This document shows, one piece after another, positions 1 to 5,219 of a DNA stretch of 5,219 nt. The translations under genes and the position numbers were made by a program. Location of the stretch: the NCBI GenBank assembly GCA_038254365.1, contig JBBSGI010000119.1, positions 1 to 5,219 on the forward strand. The letters run 5' to 3'. Positions within the stretch are counted from its first letter, which is position 1, and every line of letters starts with the position of its first letter. This DNA comes from JAWWPG01 sp038254365. Lineage in GTDB: Bacteria; Actinomycetota; Actinomycetes; Propionibacteriales; Nocardioidaceae. Below the pieces are notes generated by a model. That model searched no databases, was not told where the DNA came from, and saw nothing but the letters and a program-made list of their open reading frames with translations.

Positions 1-1394
1 CGGCGCGCCCCCGGGCGGCCGCCACTGATCGCGTCGGCCGCCTGGGTAAGCACCGCTTCGACGGTACGCACCTCGATCTCGTTGTGGTGAGCCTCGATGG
101 CGTGGACGACGTCCTCCGCCTCGCCGAACTTGCGGGCGATCTCCGCCCCGATCAGGGCGTGGCTGCCCTCGACCTCGTGGGTCAGCGCCTTGCCGACGTC
201 GTGCAGCAGCGCGCACCGCTTGAGCAGCGGCGGATCCAGCCGCAGCTCGGCGGCCATCATGCCGGCCAAATGCGCAGACTCGACCAGATGCTTGAGGACG
301 TTCTGCCCGTACGACGTCCGGTAACGCAACCGTCCCAGCAGTGCGATCAGGTCGGGATGCATCTCCGTCAACCCGACCTGGACCAAGGCGTCCTCACCGG
401 CGCGCACGCACTGCAACTCCACCTCGGACTTGCTGCGCTCGTAGACCTCCTCGATCCGGTGCGGGTGGATGCGGCCGTCGAGCACCAGCTTCTCCAGGGT
501 GATGCGCGCGGTCTCCCGTCGTACCGGGTCGAAGCAGGACAGCAGGACCGCCTCCGGGGTGTCGTCCACGATGAGGTTGACACCGGTCACCGACTCGAAG
601 GCCCGGATGTTGCGGCCCTCACGGCCGATGATGCGGCCCTTCATGTCGTCGCTCGGCAGGTGCAGCACCGCGACCACCGACTCCGCGGTCTGCTCGCTGG
701 CCAGCCGCTGGATGGCCATAACGATCGTCTTGCGGGCCCGCTCTTCGCCGGTCTGCCGAGCTTCGGCCTCGATGTCGCGGACGATCACCGCGGCGTCCCG
801 CTTCGCCTGCTGCTCCATGACCTTCACAAGTTCGGCCTTGGCGTCGGCCGCCGTCATCCCGGCGGTGCGCTCGAGGATCAGGCGACGCTCCTCTTCGACG
901 GCCGCCAGGTCGGCCCGCTTGCGTTCGATGTCGGCCGCCACGGCGTGCAGCTCCTGGTTCCGCGTGGCGATCCTGCTCGTTTCGGCGTCCAGCCGCTCCT
1001 CCCGGTCGGTCAACCGGTGTTCGCGCCGCTCGAGGTCGGCCCGCAGTTCCTGCAGTGCCGACTTGACCGCAGCCAGCTCCGCCTCGGCCGCCCGCCGGCT
1101 CTCGTTGACCGCAGCGGCCGCCAGTTCGGCATTCCGCCGGATCCGCTCGGCATCGGCCGCGGCCTCACGGTGTAGCTCGAGCGCGTCGCGCTCCGATCGC
1201 TGCCGATCAGGCCGAGCCGATCCGGTCGCGGGGCCATCACGGCGGGCCAGCAGAGCGACGGCGACCACGGCGGCGCCGACCAGGACGCCTGCGGCCACGG
1301 CGAGGGCGACCCCGAGGTGGCTGGCGGTGAGGCCGGCCGCCGCGACCGATGCCCCTGCGACCGATGCCCCTGCCGACGCCAGGCGGCCTCCCAC
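1..1394 (-). CDS. rny: Ribonuclease Y, membrane-anchored endoribonuclease (3' end outside window)
   Basis: RNase Y is an endoribonuclease tethered to the inner face of the membrane that starts mRNA decay and processing. The 464 visible residues show the full family layout. A small-residue N-terminal stretch is followed by one membrane segment (about residues 27-50, LGVALAVAAGVLVGAAVVAV) ending in ARRD. A long charged coiled coil follows (about 60-215). Then comes a KH RNA-binding domain with GRIIGREGRNIRAFE, whose GREG loop is at 257-260, and the HD phosphohydrolase domain with His369, the HDVGK motif at 398-402, HHNE from 436, and Asp454 in ADAISGGRPGAR. The metal ligands visible are all kept. 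The start is GTG at 1394, set by a strong GGAGGAGG site. The frame runs off the left edge; by comparison with the 520-residue B. subtilis protein about 100 C-terminal residues are missing. Confidence 0.97.
   Translation of the reverse strand, partial: MGGRLASAGASVAGASVAAAGLTASHLGVALAVAAGVLVGAAVVAVALLARRDGPATGSARPDRQRSERDALELHREAAADAERIRRNAELAAAAVNESRRAAEAELAAVKSALQELRADLERREHRLTDREERLDAETSRIATRNQELHAVAADIERKRADLAAVEEERRLILERTAGMTAADAKAELVKVMEQQAKRDAAVIVRDIEAEARQTGEERARKTIVMAIQRLASEQTAESVVAVLHLPSDDMKGRIIGREGRNIRAFESVTGVNLIVDDTPEAVLLSCFDPVRRETARITLEKLVLDGRIHPHRIEEVYERSKSEVELQCVRAGEDALVQVGLTEMHPDLIALLGRLRYRTSYGQNVLKHLVESAHLAGMMAAELRLDPPLLKRCALLHDVGKALTHEVEGSHALIGAEIARKFGEAEDVVHAIEAHHNEIEVRTVEAVLTQAADAISGGRPGAR
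1344..1373 (-). repeat. 15-bp perfect tandem duplication in the start of rny
   Basis: Two adjacent identical copies of GCAGGGGCATCGGTC (minus strand) encode AGASV twice at residues 8-17 of RNase Y, before the membrane segment. The period is a multiple of three, so the frame is kept. It is probably a recent slippage duplication in a part of the protein with little sequence constraint. Confidence 0.9.
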
Positions 1395-1402
1395 GTCCGT
1401 GG

Positions 1403-1410
1403 CCTCCTCC
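1403..1410 (-). promoter_or_regulatory. Ribosome binding site of rny
   Basis: The minus strand reads GGAGGAGG here, nearly a full anti-16S match, with 8 bases before the GTG at 1394. This spacing is ideal and decides the start of rny, for which no upstream ATG or GTG exists after the in-frame TAG at 1458-1460. It indicates independent, efficient initiation rather than coupling to recX. Confidence 0.85.
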
Positions 1411-1502
1411 GTCGGGCCCTGGCCCCGCGCATACGGGATCGGGCGACACGTGAGGGACTACGCCCCGCGGACGGGCGCGCCAGCGGGATGGGTCTAGCGG
1501 GA

Positions 1503-1518
1503 CGGCTTGGTGAAGCCG
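1503..1518. repeat. Short perfect hairpin in the recX-rny gap
   Basis: CGGCTT and AAGCCG are exact reverse complements separated by 4 bases, and a G-U pair can extend the stem by one. It lies about 160 bases downstream of the recX stop and 110 bases upstream of rny. No T-run follows on either strand, so it is not a canonical intrinsic terminator. It may be a weak terminator, an RNA-processing or stability element of the transcript, or chance in GC-rich DNA. Confidence 0.35.
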
Positions 1519-1680
1519 CTTGATGACGTCGAACGCGGGTGCTGCTTCGGTGTTCCGTGCGTGTCGGGTCGTGCTGCCTGGGTCGAACTCCGCTGTGCAC
1601 GCGCCGCACGGGTGCGGGCGTAGATCCTCACTTCCTTCGAGGCTAGGCGGGCGCAGCGGTTCCGGCAAGCATCCGACCGG

Positions 1681-2238
1681 TCAGTCGTCGTTGCCCTCCG
1701 ATACACGTTCCGCCAACTCCGGCCCGTTGGCGTCCTCCGCCAACGCCTCGCATACCACCCGACTCGCCACCCCGGCGGGGTAACCCTTGCGAGCGAGCAG
1801 CCCGACGAGGCGGCGAACGCGGACGGCGCCGGGGAGACCCGCCGTCGCTGGTAGCCGCCGATCGACGAGGGCACGGGCTGTCCGGATCTCCTCCTCGGCG
1901 CCCAGACTGTCCACCGCGCCGGTGACTGCCCCCGCCGCCACGCCGCGTTGCCGGAGCTCGGCCGCCAGCGCCCGCCGGGCCAGGCCCCGTCCGCGATGCC
2001 GCGACTGGACCCACGCCGCGGCGAACGCCTCGTCGTCGATCAACCGCACCTCGGTGAACCGGTCGAGCACCGCCTCAGCCGCGGCGTCCGGCACGTTCCG
2101 CCGGCGCAGGGCCTCGGCCAGCTGGGCTCGGGTTCGCGGGGCCGAGGCCAGCAGCCGGAGACAGATGGCGCGCGCCACCGACTCCGGGTCGGCGTCAGCG
2201 CCGACCCGGCGGCTGGGTTCGCCTCCGGCGTTGCTCAA
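1681..2238 (-). CDS. recX: RecX regulatory protein
   Basis: RecX binds the RecA filament in the cytoplasm and modulates, usually inhibits, its extension and ATPase and strand-exchange activity. The frame gives 185 residues, within the usual range for actinobacterial RecX. Recognisable segments are ARAICLRLLASAPRTRAQLAE (residues 22-42), VLDRFTEVRLIDDEAFAAAW (57-76), with the family's DD.FA.AWVQSR pattern, LAAELRQRGV (91-100) and RRLVGLLARKGY (142-153). These fit the three tandem three-helix repeats of the family. The start chosen is TTG at 2238, 5 bases after the recA stop. No GTG or ATG lies closer upstream in this frame, and a weak GGTGGA about 12 bases upstream suggests translation coupled to recA. 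A GTG at codon 21 is a less likely alternative, since it would begin right at the conserved region. The frame differs from that of recA. Confidence 0.95.
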   Translation of the reverse strand: MSNAGGEPSRRVGADADPESVARAICLRLLASAPRTRAQLAEALRRRNVPDAAAEAVLDRFTEVRLIDDEAFAAAWVQSRHRGRGLARRALAAELRQRGVAAGAVTGAVDSLGAEEEIRTARALVDRRLPATAGLPGAVRVRRLVGLLARKGYPAGVASRVVCEALAEDANGPELAERVSEGNDD

Positions 2239-2243
2239 CGCGG

Positions 2244-5219
2244 TCAGAAGTCCACCGGAGCGGGCGGCGGCACCTCGGCGTCGACGGTCGGGCCGATGCC
2301 GAGCTTCTCCTTGATCCGCTTCTCGATCTCGTCGGCGAGGTCGGGGTTGTCGCGCAAAAAGGCGCGCGAGTTCTCCTTGCCCTGGCCTAGCTGGTCGCCC
2401 TCGTAGGTGTACCAGGCGCCGGACTTGCGAACGAGGCCCTGGTCGACTCCCACATCGATGAGCGAACCCTCGCGGCTGATTCCCTGACCGTAGACGATGT
2501 CAAACTCGGCCTGTTTGAACGGCGGGCTGCAGTTGTGCACCACGACGTGATCTGCGACGAGATTGTGGAGCTCCTCGACCTCGATGTCGAAGGTCCGTGC
2601 GGGGCCGGCCTCCTCCACGCTGCGCACCGTCGAATAGACGAGCTGCTCACTCAGCAGGTCACGGAGGAAACCGTCCTCCAGTGCATCCGCGAGTGCAGCA
2701 AGCCGGTCCCGTCGCATTCGGGGTGCCCCTAGTACGACGCGCAGACCGCCGCGGGCGTCGTTCGAGGACCGGCCGATCAGCCGGGTGGCCTCGATCGCGG
2801 TGAGGCCACGCTGACGAAGATGAGCAAGTACCGGCTCGGTCACCGCTGGCGGCAGATAGACCTGCTGCGATCCGCGGTGCCGTCCCGACAGGGCGCCTAT
2901 CGCTTGTGCGAGGGCACGTCCCCGAGGCCCCCACATCGGCACTGACCGGGAGAACAAGGCGACGTTGTCCACGCCGGCCACCCGAACTTCCCAGCAGTCA
3001 CGGCGAGACCGCACTTCTCGCCCGTTGACGACGCTCGGACGCTTGTGGGTCGGGTCGTACCGACGGACCGAGCTGACAATGCCAAAGCGGTGGAGCAACC
3101 AGCGGATCTGGTGCGCCAGCTGGTCGGAGGTGGTCGTGAAGCCCACCCGGACGGCTCCGGTGCACTCACGAGAGACCAAGCCGTCGGTCTCGAGGAGGCC
3201 GAACAGCAGGTTCCCGGCCACGTCAGAAGCCAGCTCCGGCGAGAAGAACAGCGGAGGAAGCGTCTTCTCCCACGCCAGCTTTCCCCAGATACCCGCCGAT
3301 CGGCACAGCGCAAGAAGCTCGTTGGGCTCCCCAGGACGGTGCAAGTAGGAAACCTGCATTCCCGTACCCTTCGGCCGCGCCGCGCAGCCGAGAGAGGCGG
3401 CGATGCCGGCGGCGGCGTCCTGGAGCGTCGGCTCCACGTTGATGAACGTGATGGGCGTCTTTCCGCCGACGTAGCCGTCGCCGATGAGGTATCCGATCAT
3501 CCTGGCGTGGTCTGGCGAGATCGGCCGCTCCTCGCCGAACCCCAGCCACGTGCGCGGCTGCGCTACCCGATCTCCCGGCCGAAGAGTTGCCGCTTCACGC
3601 CAACCCGTCTCGGTCAAGATCTTGTGGTCCGGCGTGACGCGGGTCTGCGCCCCCCCGCGCAAGGTCACCCGCACGGTGTCCTGAACGCCTTGGTCGAACC
3701 ACGACACGACCGGGCGCACGTGCAGCTGTCCGGTCTTGTCTGCGGCGACGACATCCGCCGGCAGTCGGCCATCCACGATGTCCTCGATGCGACGAGTGAC
3801 CCCGGTGTTCGGGTCGAACACCAGCGCCCCTTCAGCGAGGCATTTGTTCTTCACGACCTTGACGCGGGTGCGGTTGCCGATGGCCTCGGTGCCGTCCTTG
3901 TGCGTTTCGATGCGCCGTACATCGAGCCGGATCGAGGCATAGAACTTCAGCGCCCGACCCCCGGTAGTGGTTTCCGGGCTGTTGTGGACGATGATCCCGT
4001 CTGCCAGATAGTTATGCGAGCCCTCGACCTCGATGTCGAAGCGATGCATGGATCGGGTCGGCGGCTTGACCCGGATGTCGACAACCCGAGCCGGCACCGG
4101 CAGGACGCGTGGCTCGCTGAACTCGGGCTCCGCCATGGCGAACTGTCCGCGATAGCGCTCGAGCAGCTTGTACTGCATCGAGGGATGGACGTAAGGCGCG
4201 ATCAACGCGTGTAGCTTCGCGGTGTCGTCCTTGGCAAAGCTCAGTACGGCCTGCCGGCCGCGCCCTCGTTCATGCAGCCTGGGAGACAGGTCGAAGGCCC
4301 CGGCCAAGTGCTCGACGAGGTGGTGCTGGGTGTCGGGGCTCATCGCCTGGACACAGATGTCCGACCGGCCGCTTCCGTTCCTGGTTCGCTCTTGCAGGCC
4401 TTTGGCCCGTACCGCAAACGAGCCATCGTCCATGTACCAGATCGCCAGTGCCAGTGGGGTCAGCGCCTTCAGGTAGTCCCAGGAAAGGACCTTCTTGCCG
4501 TCGACGTAGACCGCATCCCGAAGCTCGGCCAGCTCGGGCAACGGCGTCACGTCAATGAAGCAGGCCCCCTTGGCGTTGGTGGATCGCGTCTGCTTGATGT
4601 TGCCGAACAGCGACGCCTTCCAGTCCAAGTAAGGGATCTGCCTGGCCCCATGCCCCATCCGGAAACGAGTGCCCAAGCTGCCGGCGGCCCGACTCTTCGA
4701 GAGGGCGCCATCACCCATCAGGCTGCCGAGCACCACCTGCCACTGCTGGTCGCTCAACCGATGGGTTTGCGCGACCATGACCCGGTCACCCACCTGGATC
4801 TTCCCGGCTTCCCGCCAGCCACCTGGAGTCCGGACCAGGTGGTTGCTCGTCAGACCCATCTGCGCCTTGCCGTTGCCGCCAGGTCGAGCCACGGTGAACT
4901 GCAGGAATCGATCAGTGCGGCCGTTGTCGAACCAGTTCACCACTCTCTTCGGCACCACGGTTCCGATGTGGGGGTCATAGGAGAGCACCTCAACAGGCAG
5001 ACGCTGGTTCACGATCTTGCCGATCTTCTCCTGGCTGCCGTCGGCCAGGGTCACCCGGGTGCCATAGGAAAGGCATCCAAAGAGAACACCGATCTTTTCG
5101 CGAAGCTGGTTGATGAAGATTGCGGTGGTGCCGGAGTTGTTCAACGCGCCGGTGAGCTTGCGGAGCGCCTGGCTCATCAACCGGGCCTGCAGGCCCACGT
5201 GGCTGTCACCCATCTCACC
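2244..5219 (-). CDS. recA: RecA recombinase precursor with two inteins (5' end outside window)
   Basis: RecA is the cytoplasmic ATP-dependent strand-exchange protein of homologous repair and the co-protease that triggers LexA cleavage in the SOS response. The visible frame encodes 991 residues, of which 189 are RecA and 802 intein. The RecA parts in order are the end of loop L1 (GEMGDSHVG), the helix and strand up to INQLREKIGVLFG, a 46-residue middle piece (SPETTTGG to VKVVKNK) and a 95-residue C-terminal piece from CSPPFKQAEF to a short tail ending PPPAPVDF. The ATG at 5213 is an internal Met of the conserved GEMGDSHVG segment, not the start: the frame stays open to the window edge. By family comparison about 157 N-terminal residues, with both Walker motifs, lie beyond 5219. 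The spliced product would be about 346 residues, normal for the family. The stop is TGA, and recX follows 5 bases later. Confidence 0.98.
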   Translation of the reverse strand, partial: GEMGDSHVGLQARLMSQALRKLTGALNNSGTTAIFINQLREKIGVLFGCLSYGTRVTLADGSQEKIGKIVNQRLPVEVLSYDPHIGTVVPKRVVNWFDNGRTDRFLQFTVARPGGNGKAQMGLTSNHLVRTPGGWREAGKIQVGDRVMVAQTHRLSDQQWQVVLGSLMGDGALSKSRAAGSLGTRFRMGHGARQIPYLDWKASLFGNIKQTRSTNAKGACFIDVTPLPELAELRDAVYVDGKKVLSWDYLKALTPLALAIWYMDDGSFAVRAKGLQERTRNGSGRSDICVQAMSPDTQHHLVEHLAGAFDLSPRLHERGRGRQAVLSFAKDDTAKLHALIAPYVHPSMQYKLLERYRGQFAMAEPEFSEPRVLPVPARVVDIRVKPPTRSMHRFDIEVEGSHNYLADGIIVHNSPETTTGGRALKFYASIRLDVRRIETHKDGTEAIGNRTRVKVVKNKCLAEGALVFDPNTGVTRRIEDIVDGRLPADVVAADKTGQLHVRPVVSWFDQGVQDTVRVTLRGGAQTRVTPDHKILTETGWREAATLRPGDRVAQPRTWLGFGEERPISPDHARMIGYLIGDGYVGGKTPITFINVEPTLQDAAAGIAASLGCAARPKGTGMQVSYLHRPGEPNELLALCRSAGIWGKLAWEKTLPPLFFSPELASDVAGNLLFGLLETDGLVSRECTGAVRVGFTTTSDQLAHQIRWLLHRFGIVSSVRRYDPTHKRPSVVNGREVRSRRDCWEVRVAGVDNVALFSRSVPMWGPRGRALAQAIGALSGRHRGSQQVYLPPAVTEPVLAHLRQRGLTAIEATRLIGRSSNDARGGLRVVLGAPRMRRDRLAALADALEDGFLRDLLSEQLVYSTVRSVEEAGPARTFDIEVEELHNLVADHVVVHNCSPPFKQAEFDIVYGQGISREGSLIDVGVDQGLVRKSGAWYTYEGDQLGQGKENSRAFLRDNPDLADEIEKRIKEKLGIGPTVDAEVPPPAPVDF
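2532..3842 (-). mobile_element. RecA intein 2 (M. tuberculosis-type site) with LAGLIDADG homing endonuclease
   Basis: This is a 437-residue in-frame intein between VKVVKNK and CSPPFK, the insertion point of the M. tuberculosis RecA intein (440 residues, endonuclease PI-MtuI). Splicing residues are Cys1 (TGC at 3840-3842), block B TPDH with Thr70 and His73, block F TFDIEVEELHN with Asp419 and His426, a terminal His436-Asn437, and Cys as the first downstream extein residue. Endonuclease motifs are MIGYLIGDG (Asp122) and LLFGLLETDG (Asp220), both keeping the catalytic acidic residue. Shared stretches remembered from the M. tuberculosis protein include RPVVSWFDQG, GKLAWEKT, SVPMWGPRG and RRDRLAALADAL. 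The loop after the first motif is shorter here (GDGYVGG). The open frame is intact, so splicing is expected; nuclease activity is inferred. Confidence 0.97.
2573..2592. repeat. 20-bp direct repeat, copy in intein 2 block F
   Basis: CCTCGACCTCGATGTCGAAG (plus strand) occurs here and identically at 4022-4041 in intein 1. It encodes the FDIEVE part of block F in both inteins, in the same reading frame. The copies start 1,449 bases apart. Confidence 0.9.
3843..3980 (-). other. recA: Middle RecA extein, 46 codons between the two inteins
   Basis: This short stretch is the only RecA-coding sequence between the inteins. It runs from SPETTTGGRALKFYAS (second half of loop L2 and the following strand) to RTRVKVVKNK. 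In E. coli RecA the equivalent lysines of VKNK (Lys248, Lys250) reach across the filament interface to ATP, so this piece is essential. It must be joined on both sides by independent splicing reactions, with Ser as the acceptor on its left end and Cys as the acceptor beyond its right end. Confidence 0.95.
3981..5075 (-). mobile_element. RecA intein 1 (M. leprae-type site) with LAGLIDADG homing endonuclease
   Basis: This is a 365-residue in-frame intein inserted between Gly and Ser of VLFG/SPETTTGG, within DNA-binding loop L2. It has the residues of a standard class 1 intein: Cys1 (TGC at 5073-5075), block B TSNH at intein residues 76-79, block F RFDIEVEGSHN with Asp347 and His354, a C-terminal His364-Asn365, and Ser as the first downstream extein residue. 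The endonuclease domain has both dodecapeptide motifs, VLGSLMGDG (Asp122) and LAIWYMDDG (Asp217), with acidic residues intact. From memory, long segments match the M. leprae RecA intein, including TRVTLADGS, EKIGKIVN, FIDVTPLPEL and RSMHRFDIEVEG, and its length is also about 365. No frameshift or stop is present. It should self-splice post-translationally; endonuclease activity is inferred from motifs. Confidence 0.97.
4022..4041. repeat. 20-bp direct repeat, copy in intein 1 block F
   Basis: This is the partner of the copy at 2573-2592, identical over 20 bases. It covers the FDIEVE codons of block F, which helps the C-terminal cleavage step of splicing. Conserved function explains the shared residues; identical codon choice is the added feature. 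Confidence 0.9.

Larger units (their letters stand above)
1395..1680. other. Gap between recX and rny, no convincing gene
   Basis: I find no recognisable protein or RNA gene in these 286 bases. On the minus strand they hold a possible 45-codon GTG frame (1494-1631) of Arg/Ser/Thr-rich composition, a short perfect hairpin (1503-1518) and, at the left end, the strong ribosome binding site of rny. The frame of rny is closed upstream by TAG codons at 1458-1460 and 1494-1496, so rny cannot begin much further to the right. I saw no clear -35/-10 pair of the actinobacterial TANNNT type, although a promoter for rny here would be reasonable given the gap. Confidence 0.6.

Noticed and set aside
1461..1477. 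CGCCC/GGGCG inverted repeat just upstream of rny as a terminator
   Set aside because: A 5-bp all-GC stem with a 7-base loop and no T-run is expected by chance at this base composition.
84..1497. Two long plus-strand open frames (84-1175 and 469-1497) opposite rny
   Set aside because: They lie antisense to a clear RNase Y with intact KH and HD motifs. Their translations are low-complexity and unlike any protein I know, as expected for shadow frames in DNA with GC-rich third positions.
1528..1591. TCGAAC half-sites (in GTCGAACGC and GTCGAACTC) as a LexA/SOS box for the downstream gene
   Set aside because: The actinobacterial box needs TCGAAC with GTTCGA 4 bases later. Neither half-site has its partner. 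The SOS box of recA would be upstream of the window.
1237..1668. Minus-strand frame from TTG 1668 with a CGAC cysteine pair, as a possible small zinc protein
   Set aside because: It would overlap rny by over 150 bases, has no ribosome binding site, and becomes Gly/Arg/Pro low-complexity sequence within the overlap.
3045..4214. 389-codon plus-strand open frame opposite intein 2 and the middle extein
   Set aside because: The minus-strand reading has all the intein blocks and RecA motifs. The antisense product has no recognisable domain and no clear start signal.
2532..5075. The two inteins as a tandem duplication of one element
   Set aside because: They differ in length (365 and 437) and in most of their sequence, and match two different known RecA intein types. 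Similarity is limited to the general splicing and endonuclease blocks.
5211..5213. ATG at 5213 as the start of recA
   Set aside because: It is the Met of the conserved GEMGDSHVG segment in loop L1. The frame is open upstream to the window edge, and a protein starting here would lack the ATP-binding core.

Overview
The window comes from a high-GC Gram-positive bacterium, almost certainly an actinomycete. The RecA extein residues (GDSHVGLQARLMSQAL, CSPPFKQAEFDIVYGQGISREG) and both inteins closely match what I remember of actinobacterial RecA and of the mycobacterial RecA inteins. The order recA-recX-rny, with an RNase Y gene, argues against Mycobacterium itself, but the genus cannot be fixed from the sequence.

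All real genes are on the minus strand, so transcription runs right to left. From 5219 to 2244 lies recA, entered about 157 codons into the gene; the ATP-binding Walker motifs and promoter are outside the window. The gene is interrupted by two separate, full-length inteins. Intein 1 (3981-5075, 365 residues) sits in DNA-binding loop L2, at the site used by the Mycobacterium leprae RecA intein. Intein 2 (2532-3842, 437 residues) sits after the VKVVKNK segment, at the site used by the M. tuberculosis RecA intein. Only 46 RecA residues separate them. Each keeps its splice-junction residues and both LAGLIDADG acidic residues, so both look able to splice and to act as homing endonucleases.

Five bases after recA comes recX (2238-1681), encoding the RecA modulator, probably translated from a TTG start and coupled to recA. 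A gap of 286 bases (1395-1680) follows, with no convincing gene, a short hairpin and a very strong ribosome binding site at its far end. That site starts rny (1394 to the left edge, C-terminus missing), encoding the membrane-anchored endoribonuclease Y.

In functional terms, the RecA precursor must excise two inteins to give a recombinase of about 346 residues. RecX then tunes the RecA filament, while RNase Y acts in mRNA turnover and is probably only a genomic neighbour. The main item of interest is the doubly interrupted recA. Long plus-strand open frames opposite rny and intein 2 are by-products of high GC and are not annotated.
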